Origin: Paracoccaceae bacterium
GTDB taxonomy: Bacteria; Pseudomonadota; Alphaproteobacteria; Rhodobacterales; Rhodobacteraceae
Direction: 5' to 3'
DNA: 64,000 nucleotides
Assembly (NCBI GenBank): GCA_014323795.1
Contig: JACONK010000037.1
Span: forward strand, 186,001-250,000
In this document: piece by piece, positions 43,035 to 54,674 of the stretch
How positions within the stretch are numbered: position 1 is the stretch's first letter
Layout of the letters: each line of letters starts with the position of its first letter
The notes under the pieces: model-generated
Told to the model about the DNA's origin: nothing
Database searches by the model: none
The model's input: only the letters and a program-made list of their open reading frames with translations
Made by a program: the position numbers and the translations under genes

Positions 43035-44048
43035 TTATCCGTCCGAAACCCCGGCTTCGGCAAAGGTGGCCATGCCCGCATGGCAATTCACCGCTGCCTG
43101 TACAATCCCGATGGCTGTTGCGGCACCGGAACCTTCGCCAAGCCGCAGGCCAAGCTGCAACAGCGGTGTTTTGCCAAGATGCTGCAACAGCGTTGCATGG
43201 GCCGGTTCTTCTGACTGGTGCCCGGCCAGGGCATGATCAAGTGCCCCTGCGGACGCCGCCTCCAGTGCGGCAGCGGCAGCCGTGCAGATAAACCCGTCCA
43301 GAATAACCGGCACACGGTCGACCCGTGCCCTGGCAATCGCGCCGACCATCGCCGCCATTTCACGCCCGCCAAGCCTGCGCAGCAGTTCCAGCCCGGCCCC
43401 CCCCTTGTGGCGGGTCACGCCAGAATCCACCACCTTTTCCTTGCGGGCGAGCCCGGCCTCATCCACCCCGGTGCCACGGCCGACCCAATCCGCCGCCGGG
43501 CCACCGAATAACGCACAGCCCAGGGCGGACGCTGATGTGGTGTTGGCAATTCCCATTTCGCCAATGGCCAGCAGATCCGTATCCGGGTCCAGGCTGTTCC
43601 ACCCGACCCGCAGGGCCGATACCAGCTCTTCTTCGCTCATGGCCGGTGCCCGGGTGAAATCTGCTGTCGGTTTATCGAGTGCCAATGCCTCAACCGTTAG
43701 TTTTGCGCCGAAGGTCCGGGCGAGCTGGTTGATGGCTGCGCCCCCGTTCTGAAAGTTCAGCACCATCTGTTCGGTCACCTGTGCCGGAAAGGCGGAAACG
43801 CCAAGTGCCGCAACCCCATGATTTCCCGCAAAGACCGCGATCTGCGGGGCAGATATCCGCGGCGCAGCCATCCCGCGCCATCCCGCATACCAGATTGCAA
43901 GATTCTCCAGCCGCCCGAGGGAACCCGGGGGCTTTGTCAATTGTCTGTTTCGATCCTGCGCAGCGGCCCTGGCCCGGGCATCGGGGCCAAGTGCGGTGGC
44001 CACCAGCCCCAAAAACCCGTTTATTGATGTGAATGCGGCACCGGACAT
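43035..44048 (-). CDS. cobT: Nicotinate-nucleotide--dimethylbenzimidazole phosphoribosyltransferase
   Basis: [49 protein letters not shown]. Confidence 0.95.
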   Translation of the reverse strand: MSGAAFTSINGFLGLVATALGPDARARAAAQDRNRQLTKPPGSLGRLENLAIWYAGWRGMAAPRISAPQIAVFAGNHGVAALGVSAFPAQVTEQMVLNFQNGGAAINQLARTFGAKLTVEALALDKPTADFTRAPAMSEEELVSALRVGWNSLDPDTDLLAIGEMGIANTTSASALGCALFGGPAADWVGRGTGVDEAGLARKEKVVDSGVTRHKGGAGLELLRRLGGREMAAMVGAIARARVDRVPVILDGFICTAAAAALEAASAGALDHALAGHQSEEPAHATLLQHLGKTPLLQLGLRLGEGSGAATAIGIVQAAVNCHAGMATFAEAGVSDG

Positions 44049-44098
44049 GGCTTTCCCTTCTTCGGCATGGGTTGCGCGTGAAATACGATTTGCCCTAG

Positions 44099-44920
44099 AT
44101 GCAGTATACTGGCAACGATATTCGCAAGGGACGGGATACTATGCGCGGCACGATCCGGGATATGATCAGCCAGATCGATGTATCGCCGGATGATATTCCG
44201 GCAGCCCTGATCCTGCTGACCCGCCTGCCGGTGCCGGTGGACCACGCGCCCATGGCGCATCGTGCGGCCCGATCGGCTTGGGCTTACCCGATTGTCGGCG
44301 CACTGATTGGCGCGTTGGCGGGTCTTTTGGCATGGGTGCTGGTCGCCATCGGCCTGCCTGCCGGCATGGCCGCCGGCGCGGGACTTGCAGCACTGGTTCT
44401 GCTGTCAGGGGCACTGCACGAAGATGGCCTTGCCGATTGCGCGGATGCCTTTGGCGGTGGCACTACGGTGAAACAGCGGCTGAAAATCATGAAAGACAGC
44501 CGCCTGGGCGCGTTTGGGGGCGTAACCCTTGCCGTTGCCATGTTGATGCGATGGGCCGGGATTGAGGCGAGCCTGCACGGCCCGGAACTGCTGACCCTGG
44601 CCGCCGTTGGTGCGGTTTCACGCCTTCCCATGGCCGTGACCATGTGGGCTATGCCCCGTGCCCGGCACAACGGGCTTGCCGCAGGCGTGGGTTTTGTTCC
44701 CGCACAGGCCATGGCCCTGGCGGGGGCTGTCGCGTTTGCCATCGCGGTATTGACCTGTGGCTGGGCCGGGGTCGCAATGTGGGTGATTGCCCTGGCGGCG
44801 GCAGTGCCCGTCTGCTTCCTGGCATGGCGCAGGATCGAGGGTTACACGGGCGACGTGCTCGGCTGCATACAGCAGGTGTCAGAAATCGCGGCCCTCGCTG
44901 TGGCGGCAGTACTGATTTGA
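44099..44920 (+). CDS. cobS: Adenosylcobinamide-GDP ribazoletransferase (cobalamin synthase)
   Basis: [31 protein letters not shown]; divergent from cobT; start uncertain. Confidence 0.93.
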   Translation: MQYTGNDIRKGRDTMRGTIRDMISQIDVSPDDIPAALILLTRLPVPVDHAPMAHRAARSAWAYPIVGALIGALAGLLAWVLVAIGLPAGMAAGAGLAALVLLSGALHEDGLADCADAFGGGTTVKQRLKIMKDSRLGAFGGVTLAVAMLMRWAGIEASLHGPELLTLAAVGAVSRLPMAVTMWAMPRARHNGLAAGVGFVPAQAMALAGAVAFAIAVLTCGWAGVAMWVIALAAAVPVCFLAWRRIEGYTGDVLGCIQQVSEIAALAVAAVLI

Positions 44921-45334
44921 CGTTTGGATAACGCGGTGTGGAACGAAAACCGTGCAGTGCCGGTTCACGTGGCGGCGAAACCAAAAAAGCAACGCAGGGC
45001 CGGGGCGGATATTGAGCCGGACGGCCGCGAGTATCGGGGCGGTCTTTTGCCTTGCGAATGCGGCTTCCGGAACTGCGCTGGCTGTGGCGGCCCCATGGGC
45101 GCAGTCGTGACCGCCCCTGTGTGTGGCGCGAAGCTCGCAGGGGCGCGGTTGTGGAACTGGTCGCCCCGGAATCCGGCTACTTTACCTTCATTTGACTGGC
45201 TCTGGCCGGAACAGAAGAAAAAGGGTTCGCCCGCCGGGGTGGACCCTGCACGTGTACGGAAAGCACAAAGGCCGTTGTGGCATTTAGGCATTTAATCATC
45301 TGCCTGCGCTGCCGGCATGCGCGAGGTCTGCCCC

Positions 45335-46261
45335 CTATCCCGAATTATTTTCGGTCCGGGAATAAGAAGGAGCCCTTTCCTCCCCATCCGCAAAAGGTTG
45401 CCTTTTGGCAATCGGGCGCACAAGCCCCTCCTGCGTGGTGGAGGCGACAAGTGTCCCATCCGCCGCATATATCAACCCTCGCGTGAAACCCCGTGCGCCA
45501 CCGGTCCAGGGTGCGTCAAGGCTATAGAGATGCCAATCGGCAAAATTCACCGGGCCATGAAACCACATGGCGTGGTCAAGGCTTGCCGTCATCACGTCGC
45601 CCGTAAACCATGTCGCTGCATGCGGCCTTAGGGCGGATCCCAAAAGACTTATGTCTGATGCATAGGCCAACAGGCAACGCTGCATCCGCTGGTTCCCTGC
45701 AGCGCCCGGAATGCGGAACCATAGCGCGTTTTTATCATCCGCAGGTACTGGCGCAAACAGGTCACGCGGGGCCACCGGGCGTATTTCTACCGGGCTTTTG
45801 CGAAAGAAATCGGCCCGATGCTTTTCAGGTATGCGTACGCGATACTGTTCGCGAAATTCCTCGCGGGTCTGAAGCCCTTCCGGCCCTGCCACCTTCGGCA
45901 TAATGTGCTGGTGGCCAAGCCCCGGTTCCGCCTTGTGAAAGCTCGCCGCCAGGTTGAATATCTGCTTGCCGTGCTGGATCGCCACGACCCGTCGGGTGGT
46001 GAAAGATCCGCCGTCGTGCGCCCGGTCTACCTCGTAAATCACCGGGACAGACGGATCCCCCGGGCGCATGAAATAGGCGTGCAGGCTATGGCAAAGCCGA
46101 TCTTCCACTGTCTTGCAGGCCGCGTTCAGCGCTTGGGCGATCACCTGCCCGCCGAAAATGCGCGTCGGTGTTTCCCCGCCGGAACCCTGCCCGCGGAAAA
46201 GGTCAACCTCCAGCGGTTCGATATCCAAAAGCGTGATCAGGTCAGAACCGGGTGTACTCAT
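45335..46261 (-). CDS. tesB: Acyl-CoA thioesterase II
   Basis: RIFGGQVIAQALNAACKTV, LHAYFMRPGDPSVPVIYEVDRAHDGGSFTTRRVVAIQHG, SLDHAMWFH. Confidence 0.93.
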   Translation of the reverse strand: MSTPGSDLITLLDIEPLEVDLFRGQGSGGETPTRIFGGQVIAQALNAACKTVEDRLCHSLHAYFMRPGDPSVPVIYEVDRAHDGGSFTTRRVVAIQHGKQIFNLAASFHKAEPGLGHQHIMPKVAGPEGLQTREEFREQYRVRIPEKHRADFFRKSPVEIRPVAPRDLFAPVPADDKNALWFRIPGAAGNQRMQRCLLAYASDISLLGSALRPHAATWFTGDVMTASLDHAMWFHGPVNFADWHLYSLDAPWTGGARGFTRGLIYAADGTLVASTTQEGLVRPIAKRQPFADGEERAPSYSRTENNSG

Positions 46262-46461
46262 GCGGGGCCTCCTGGCTGCATAGGCCGCAAACGTATCAAA
46301 GACAGTCGCGTTAGCAACGCTGTCATGGTTCATGGTCATTTGGCGGGGCACCCCCGGCAACAGTTTCCCTGCCGGCACTTCCCGTCGGCCGATATAGGTG
46401 GAATCGCGGCACTTTTCACGATTTCCGACAGGCCCGGCCGCGCTGATACCGCCCTGACAGT

Positions 46462-47679
46462 TCAGTACAAGGCCCCGTGCACAAGGGCCTTCAACTGCGG
46501 GCGGGCCGGGTAACTTGATGATGGCGCAAGTTGAGTGAACAAAAGCACCGACAGGGCATGGAACGGATCGATCCAGAAAAAGGTGGACCCGATACCGCCC
46601 CAGCTGAAATCGCCGACAGAACCGGGCGTACGGGCGCGACCCGGATTCAGCATCACCGCACCGCCAAGACCAAAGCCCACACCTTCCATCGGCTGTTCGG
46701 CGAAGCTCGATGGACCCATGGATGCGATGTCGCCCGCCAGGTGGTTGCGCCACATAAAATCGACGGTTTTGGCACCGAGCAGCCGTTCGCCCTTATAGGT
46801 GCCCTTGCCCCGCAGCATTTCAATGAAACACAGGTAGTCGTCAAGGGTGCTGACAAGCCCGCCACCGCCTGACAGGCAGGTGGTGGCGCGAAAAGGCGAT
46901 GTCTGCGCCGCATCCGCGCAGCGCAGGGTATCGCCGCCTTTGGCAGCATTCAACCCCATCGCGTTACCCGGCAAGGGTGTGTAAAGGTTCGCAAACCGGT
47001 CCAGCCGGTCGTCGCGGATGGTGAATCCTGTATCTGTCATGGCAAGAGGCCCGAAGATATGCGCCGCAAGAAATGCGTCAAGCGGCTGGCCGGAAATGAC
47101 TTCAACCACACGTCCGATCACATCAATGCCAACCGAATATTCCCACTTCTTTCCCGGAGGGAACGCCAGCGGGAAAGCCGCCAGACGATCACATTCATCG
47201 GCTAAAGCCGCGGAACTGCCCGCGAACATCATCTGCGCCTGGGTCAGTGCTTCCGCCAGCGGGCCGGGGTTGAAGGGATATGTGAGCCCCGAAGTATGCG
47301 TTAGCAACTGATGCAAGGTGGGGGTGGCACAGGGCCGGGTATCCTCCGGGCTGTTTGCATCGGGCACCAGTGCCTGCATGGCGGCGAACGCCGGAATGAA
47401 CTCCGACACCGGCGCATCAAGGTGGGTCAGGCCTCGTTCTACCAGCATCATAAGAGCCACAGTCGTGACCGGCTTCGTCATCGAATAGATGCGCACAACC
47501 GTATCGCGGGACCAGGGTGTGCCTTCTTCCACCCTGCGCAAACCTGCCTGGCCGTACCATACTTCTTGCCCGTCCTGCGCAATCAGGACGCTGCACCCGG
47601 CAAATTTGCGGGTATCAACGTAGCCCTGCATCCAGGTCCGGATGCGGTCAAGCCGGGTATCGTCAAAACTATGGGCCAT
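46462..47679 (-). CDS. Serine hydrolase of the beta-lactamase/EstB family
   Basis: RIYSMTKPVTTVALMMLVERG (SxxK) and YSVGIDVIGRV. Confidence 0.88.
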   Translation of the reverse strand: MAHSFDDTRLDRIRTWMQGYVDTRKFAGCSVLIAQDGQEVWYGQAGLRRVEEGTPWSRDTVVRIYSMTKPVTTVALMMLVERGLTHLDAPVSEFIPAFAAMQALVPDANSPEDTRPCATPTLHQLLTHTSGLTYPFNPGPLAEALTQAQMMFAGSSAALADECDRLAAFPLAFPPGKKWEYSVGIDVIGRVVEVISGQPLDAFLAAHIFGPLAMTDTGFTIRDDRLDRFANLYTPLPGNAMGLNAAKGGDTLRCADAAQTSPFRATTCLSGGGGLVSTLDDYLCFIEMLRGKGTYKGERLLGAKTVDFMWRNHLAGDIASMGPSSFAEQPMEGVGFGLGGAVMLNPGRARTPGSVGDFSWGGIGSTFFWIDPFHALSVLLFTQLAPSSSYPARPQLKALVHGALY

Positions 47680-48033
47680 CCGATTGTATCTCCTTGCAGC
47701 ATGGAGCGCATACGGTCCACAGTGTCCGCCACAACCGGCCCCTGCCGGGACGTATGTGCCCCGAAACGCACCCTGAATCGATTGCGTTGAACGCCGGGCA
47801 CCGCAAGCCCTGCCCTGGCAGCAAGGCCTTTTCTGCCAGGATTGCCGATAATCCGGCCGGGCAGGCTTTGTGCTGCCCCGTCGGGATCGGGGCACGGCGT
47901 GGCCGGGCACCCCTGGCCTTTTGGCAAGGACAGGCTGTGGCAATTTGCATTTTCCTTAATTCGGCGACCCGGTCTGTACCAGCCAATCATCAGCCCCGGA
48001 CAACACCTGCGCGGGGCGGATGGCCGAAAAATC

Positions 48034-49044
48034 TTAACTGTGGGCCAGAAGCATGGCCTGCCGGGTGCGGTAATCCTCGGCCAGCTGCGCGACCAGCCCG
48101 CCTGCCGATTGGACAGCCCGGATCATCCCAACGCCCTGCCCGCAGCCCCAGATGTCTTTCCATATCCTGGGCTTCACTGACCCGTAGGCCCCGAAGTTCA
48201 TGGTCGATGCATCGCCATCCGGCAGGTTGTCCGGATCCATCCCCGCGTTCGAAATAGAGGGCTTCAAATAGTTGCCGGATACCCCGGTGAAGAGCGAGGT
48301 CAGAACGATATCATCGGCGCAGCTGTCCAAGATCATCTGCTTGTAAGCCGGATCGGCGTTCGCCTCATCTGTCGCGATGAAAGGCGAGCCGATATAGGCA
48401 AGGTCAGCTCCCAGCACCCGGGCCGACAGGATTGCCCTGCCAGTGGCAATCGAGCCCGACAACAGAAGCGGCCCGTCGAACCATTCGCGAATTTCCTGGA
48501 TCAGCGCGAAGGGCGAGACCTGCCCTGCATGCCCTCCTGCCCCGGCAGCCACGGCAACAAGGCCATCCGCGCCCTTCCTGATTGCTTTATGGGCAAACAT
48601 GTTATTGATTATGTCGTGCAGCACAATCCCGCCACAGGAATGAGCAGCCTGGTTGACTTCTTCCCGGGCACCGAGAGAGGTAATCCAGACGGGCACTTCG
48701 TGCTTTGCGCAAATCTCAATATCGCGCTGTAGCCGCGTGTTGGATCGGTGCACAATCTGATTCACCGCATAGGATGCCGCCGGAGTGTCCGGGTTTTTCT
48801 GGTTATGGCGATCAAGTGCTTCCTTGATCCGTATCAGCCAAGTGTCAAGAAGCGGCGATTCCCCCTCCGTTTCCCGTGCATTGAGCGCAGGAAAAGAACC
48901 AATCACCCCGGCCTTGCACTGGGCAATCACCAGATCGGGATTGGATATGATGAATAGCGGTGCGCCCACAGCGGGAATGCGCAGATTCTGCAATGCCTTG
49001 GGCAGGTGGTCGTCACGGTGGGTGGCGTTCCAGGGTCTGATCAT
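48034..49044 (-). CDS. Nitronate monooxygenase (2-nitropropane dioxygenase-like)
   Basis: GAPLFIISNPDLVIAQCKAGVIGSFPALNAR, AVAAGAGGHAG, LLLSGSIATGRAILSARVLGADLAYIGSPFIAT. Confidence 0.9.
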   Translation of the reverse strand: MIRPWNATHRDDHLPKALQNLRIPAVGAPLFIISNPDLVIAQCKAGVIGSFPALNARETEGESPLLDTWLIRIKEALDRHNQKNPDTPAASYAVNQIVHRSNTRLQRDIEICAKHEVPVWITSLGAREEVNQAAHSCGGIVLHDIINNMFAHKAIRKGADGLVAVAAGAGGHAGQVSPFALIQEIREWFDGPLLLSGSIATGRAILSARVLGADLAYIGSPFIATDEANADPAYKQMILDSCADDIVLTSLFTGVSGNYLKPSISNAGMDPDNLPDGDASTMNFGAYGSVKPRIWKDIWGCGQGVGMIRAVQSAGGLVAQLAEDYRTRQAMLLAHS

Positions 49045-49059
49045 ACGGGATCTCCCGGT

Positions 49060-49353
49060 TCAGGGACAGGGTGAGGTGAACCTTGCGCTTACAATTTTTG
49101 GCCACTGGCGTTTTTGCTGTTTCTCTCGCCAGGCTTTTGGCAGCGATGTACGGGCGGTCGCCCACGTCTTTTTGAGCGTCTCCTCATGATCGCAGATCAT
49201 GCCCGATGTGCACTGTCGGTCAAGTGTCATCCCTGCGACAGTAACCCCAAGCCCTGCGCGGATTGATACCTGGCGCACAACGTTTGGAACGCCACATCGA
49301 CAGGCTTTGCCGATCAGTGTCCGGGCAGGGGAAACGATTACCGCGCCACGCAT
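49060..49353 (-). pseudogene. Thiolase (acetyl-CoA acyltransferase) remnant
   Basis: MRGAVIVSPARTLIGKA fused by deletion to NVVRQVSIRAGLGVTVAGMTLDRQCTSGMI (active-site Cys region), then unrecognisable. Confidence 0.75.
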
Positions 49354-49797
49354 GGATCTGCTCTTTTCAGGATTACGCCGCGGGTCTCTGCGGCTTTTTC
49401 AGTGTATTTCATTACGGAAAGAATTGCACCTGTCCCCCGGACTGACAAGATAACGATATGCAACGTCACGAAAAGCAGAACCCCCCAAGCACACCTTTTT
49501 AAGCAAGGCAGAATCAAACCGCAGGTGTCGGCGGACCCCCGCTGGAACAGGTGCCGGAACCTGTCCGGGTGCCGGAGGATAGGAAGATGCCCGGCAAGGT
49601 TGTGGTGACGATGAACTGAAAGACAGTTTTAAGGTGCGCCTAAAGGCACCCCGCAGGTAATCCATGGCGCGGTATCAAAACTGTCAGGTCGCCGTGCATT
49701 GCCCGCTTGTCCCACCGGGCCGACAATGCACGGTTCTGCATTCCCGACCTTTCCCCGGTTGTGTACCCGGAAAATCGCCGCTATATGATGTTAAGCC

Positions 49798-49854
49798 ATG
49801 GAAACAGTATCGGTATATCGTACCCCGGGTCTTCTGCTTCTGACCCGCCTCTGA
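49798..49854 (+). promoter_or_regulatory. Leucine leader peptide / attenuator of leuA
   Basis: 19-codon ORF METVSVYRTPGLLLLTRL* with 5 Leu in the last 7 residues, plus hairpin-capable CGGGTC/GACCCG inside and CGGGATCCCG just after, 82 bp before leuA. Confidence 0.68.
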
Positions 49855-49936
49855 GCGTGTCGGGATCCCGGCGTACGCGCCTGGAAGACCGCATCGACCT
49901 CACCCGAACCGAAGCAACCCCCCCCCGAGGTTCAAA

Positions 49937-51478
49937 ATGACTGCCACGACCAAAGATCATATCCTGATCTTCGATACGACCCTGCGGGATGGCGAACAAT
50001 CCCCCGGTGCCACGATGAGTCATAATGAAAAGCTGGAAATTGCTGTCCTGCTCGATGAAATGGGCGTCGATATCATCGAAGCCGGCTTCCCTATCGCCTC
50101 CGAAGGGGACTTTAAGGCGGTCAGGGAGATTGCCGGGAACGCCCGAAACGCGGTCATCTGCGGCCTGTCCCGCGCCAGATTCATGGATATTGACCGCTGT
50201 TGGGAAGCGGTGAAACACGCTGAACGACCGCGCATCCATACCTTTATCGGAACCTCGCCCTTGCATCGGGCTATCCCGAACCTGACCCGGGACGAAATGG
50301 CCGATCTGATTCACAAGACGGTCAGCCACGCCCGCAACCTCTGCGATAACGTGCAGTGGTCGCCGATGGATGCCACGCGGACGGAGCATGACTACCTCTG
50401 CCGCGTGATCGGAATCGCCATCAGGGCGGGGGCCACCACGATTAATATACCGGACACAGTCGGCTACACCGCACCCCGCGAAAGCGCGAACCTGATCACT
50501 ATGCTGCTCAAGGAGGTGCCAGGAGCAGAGGACATCACCTTTGCCACACATTGCCACAACGACCTCGGCATGGCGACAGCCAACGCATTGGCTGCGGTGG
50601 AGGCCGGTGTGCGGCAGATCGAATGCACGATCAACGGCCTGGGCGAACGTGCCGGTAACACTGCGCTCGAAGAGGTTGTGATGGCCCTGAAGGTTCGCAA
50701 CGACATAATGCCTTATTCGACGCGTATCGACACGTCGAAAATTATGAACCTAAGCCGCCGGGTGGCGACTGTCTCCGGCTTCACCGTGCAGCCCAACAAG
50801 GCCATCGTTGGTAAAAACGCCTTTGCACATGAGTCAGGCATCCACCAGGACGGGATGCTGAAGAACCCGGAAAACTTTGAAATCATGCGCCCCGAAGATG
50901 TGGGCCTTGCCGAAAGCTCCCTGCCCCTGGGCAAACACTCCGGCCGTGCGGCACTTAAGGCCAAGATGAAGGATCTGGGCTACGAACTGGCAGATAATCA
51001 GCTGAAGGATGTGTTCATGCGCTTCAAGGTGCTCGCGGACCAGAAGAAAGAAGTCTTTGACGAGGATCTTCTCGCGTTGATGGCCGACGAAGGCACGATG
51101 GCCGCCTATGATAAAATCCGCGTCAGGGAACTGCGTGTGGTCTGCGGTACCTCGGGCCCGCAGACGGCGGAACTAACGTTGACCGTCGACGGCAAAGAAC
51201 ACTCGGTTACCGCCACCGGGGGCGGGCCTGTGGATGCCACTTTCAACGCCGTGCAGATGATCGTGCCCCACGGGGGACGGCTTGCGCTCTATAACGTTCA
51301 TGCGGTGACCGAAGGCACGGACGCCCAGGCCACCGTCAGCGTACGGATAGAAGACGGCGGGCACATCGCCATGGGCCAGTCGGCGGACACCGACACGGTG
51401 GTGGCAAGCGCGAAAGCCTACGTAAACGCACTCAACAAACTGCTTGTGCGCCGCGAAAAGACAGCCCCGGCGCAATAA
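49937..51478 (+). CDS. leuA: 2-isopropylmalate synthase
   Basis: IFDTTLRDGEQSPGATM, HCHNDLGMATANALAAVEAG, C-terminal LeuA dimer domain. Confidence 0.97.
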   Translation: MTATTKDHILIFDTTLRDGEQSPGATMSHNEKLEIAVLLDEMGVDIIEAGFPIASEGDFKAVREIAGNARNAVICGLSRARFMDIDRCWEAVKHAERPRIHTFIGTSPLHRAIPNLTRDEMADLIHKTVSHARNLCDNVQWSPMDATRTEHDYLCRVIGIAIRAGATTINIPDTVGYTAPRESANLITMLLKEVPGAEDITFATHCHNDLGMATANALAAVEAGVRQIECTINGLGERAGNTALEEVVMALKVRNDIMPYSTRIDTSKIMNLSRRVATVSGFTVQPNKAIVGKNAFAHESGIHQDGMLKNPENFEIMRPEDVGLAESSLPLGKHSGRAALKAKMKDLGYELADNQLKDVFMRFKVLADQKKEVFDEDLLALMADEGTMAAYDKIRVRELRVVCGTSGPQTAELTLTVDGKEHSVTATGGGPVDATFNAVQMIVPHGGRLALYNVHAVTEGTDAQATVSVRIEDGGHIAMGQSADTDTVVASAKAYVNALNKLLVRREKTAPAQ

Positions 51479-52125
51479 GAGCACCGCCCCCCGGGATTGC
51501 ACCCGGGGGCCGGGCAATCTTCTGTACCGCCCTCAACAGTGCATCCGCCCTGTCATCAGCACCCCGGCTGGCTTGGTTGGTTACGGCTTTCAGATATTTT
51601 TCCCGTGCGGGCCATATCACGTCTGTGTCGGGCTTTTCATCCTTTTCCGTCGGCAGTTTCATCATCTTTAGCACCCCGTAAGCCGTGCACACAGCCATCT
51701 TTGCCTTTCCGTGCACTGCTGTGTACCTGCAGAACTGATTCCATGCCGCCAGGCCCCTGGCCGGGATACTTGACCGGAGTTCATCAGTATCCGAACCCTG
51801 ACCGCAATCATGTTGTTGAGGGTTTCTCAAATCTTTATTGTATCCGGCATCATGTCAGCCGCACCCTGCTGCCGCAGGCCTCCCCCGTCGCAAAAGAAAA
51901 CCGTAGCTGTTTCCCGGCCACCCTGGCACCGCCGCCGAAGGAACGGGACGACCCTTGATTCTGGCGATGAGTGTGCATGAAAACGCTTACACAGCGTAAA
52001 AACCAGGAAGTATTTGATTTTATATTGTTATACATGACAAATTGCACAGCGAAAGGCAGTGAAAAACCCGGGGCGCGGGTGCCACGTCCCTTTCACATCG
52101 TGGATTTAGCCGTTACATTGTATAA

Positions 52126-53232
<1,107 letters not shown>

Positions 53233-53242
53233 TTCGCCATGA

Positions 53243-54142
53243 TTGGGCATGTCCGTCTCAAACGATAATAAAGCCTGCTTCCGGGGGGCTATCCGGCGCA
53301 TCCTGATTGTCATCCTCTGCCTCTTCCTGTTCGCAGCCTTCCTGATCTGGCGCGTCGATACGCCCCGGGCGGAACGCTTTCGCATGGCGGTCATTGACCA
53401 GGTTATGCTCAAGGTGGAATGGGCTCTGGTGCCCGTCACGCGGCTGTCAGGGATGATCAGTGAATTTCAATCTTACACGCGGATTTACGAACAAAACCAA
53501 GAGCTTCGTCTCGAACTGCAGCGGATGAAAGCCTGGCGTGAAACCGCAATCCAGCTTGAGCGGGAAAATGCGCACCTGCTTGCCCTGAACAACGTGAAAT
53601 TAAGCCCTGAGATGACGTTTATGACCAGTGCGGTGCTGGCGGATGCAGGATCTCCTTTTCGGCAATCGGTACTGATCAACATCGGTCGTCGCGACGGGGT
53701 GAAGGATGGCTGGGCGGCGATGGATGGCCTCGGGATCGTCGGGCGTGTATCGGGTGTGGGTGAAAACACGTCCAGGGTACTCTTTCTGACCGACATTTCC
53801 AGTCGTATACCGGTGGAAATCGCACCTTCCGGCCAGCGAGCCATTCTGGCGGGCGATAACTCTCCCCTGCCGCTACTTGAATTCGTTGAAAATGTCAGTC
53901 AGGTTCGTGCGGGTGACCGGATCAGAACCACCGGAGACGGCGGCGTTTTACCCCCGAACCTTTTGGCAGGCACGGTGTTCCTCGGCAATGACGGAAGATT
54001 GAGAGTTAAACTATCTGCAAATTATGAGCGGCTGGAGTTTTTGCGGGTCATCCGTTTCCGTCCACACACACCGATAGCGGGGCCGGGTGGCTTGGTCGGC
54101 CCCATTCTGCCGACCGGGCCTGTGCCTGATACAACCCGATGA
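53243..54142 (+). CDS. mreC: Rod shape-determining protein MreC
   Basis: N-terminal TM, coiled coil, INIGRRDGVKDGWAAMDGLGIVGRV; after mreB. Confidence 0.93.
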   Translation: MGMSVSNDNKACFRGAIRRILIVILCLFLFAAFLIWRVDTPRAERFRMAVIDQVMLKVEWALVPVTRLSGMISEFQSYTRIYEQNQELRLELQRMKAWRETAIQLERENAHLLALNNVKLSPEMTFMTSAVLADAGSPFRQSVLINIGRRDGVKDGWAAMDGLGIVGRVSGVGENTSRVLFLTDISSRIPVEIAPSGQRAILAGDNSPLPLLEFVENVSQVRAGDRIRTTGDGGVLPPNLLAGTVFLGNDGRLRVKLSANYERLEFLRVIRFRPHTPIAGPGGLVGPILPTGPVPDTTR

Positions 54143-54663
54143 ACAAGAACAGCCTGGCCCGTCTGTTGATGGCCCGTGGCACCTTCATTGCCGTGGGTGT
54201 AATTTTTATCCTGTGGCAAATCCTGCCCTTTGACATGACCGCCGACCGCCTGCCCTGGCCCGATTTTTTCTACTGCATCACAATGGCCTGCGTGGTTCGG
54301 CGCCCGGAATGGGTGCCGGTTTGGGCGATCTTCCTGGTGTTTTTCCTGCGCGACATCCTGACGATGGCACCGCCTGGCCTGTTCACGCTCGCGATCCTTC
54401 TGGGGTCAGAGATTGTGCGGCTGAACCTGCAGGCCTTCCGCGGATATCACATACTGCTGGAATGGCTGTGGATGACCGCGATTTTTATTCTGATCATGCT
54501 GGGCCAACAGATTATACTGAGGCTTATGCTGGTACAGACCCCACTGTTTGTCGGGCAGCTCTGGCTGGTGCTTTTAACCGCCTTTGCATACCCCGGAGTT
54601 GTGTTTGTGCTGAAATTTGCCTTTGGGATCCCGCGACCGCAGTCAGGTAAGTACGATGGCTAG
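54139..54663 (+). CDS. mreD: Rod shape-determining protein MreD-like
   Basis: Small multi-TM protein overlapping mreC. Confidence 0.85.
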   Translation: MNKNSLARLLMARGTFIAVGVIFILWQILPFDMTADRLPWPDFFYCITMACVVRRPEWVPVWAIFLVFFLRDILTMAPPGLFTLAILLGSEIVRLNLQAFRGYHILLEWLWMTAIFILIMLGQQIILRLMLVQTPLFVGQLWLVLLTAFAYPGVVFVLKFAFGIPRPQSGKYDG

Positions 54664-54674
54664 GGGAACCGGAT

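Noticed and set aside
44924-45295. 123-aa ORF between cobS and tesB
   Set aside because: No recognisable domain, atypical composition, no convincing RBS; left unannotated
51432-51830. 132-aa minus-strand ORF after leuA
   Set aside because: Partly overlaps the leuA 3' end; no recognisable family, so not supported
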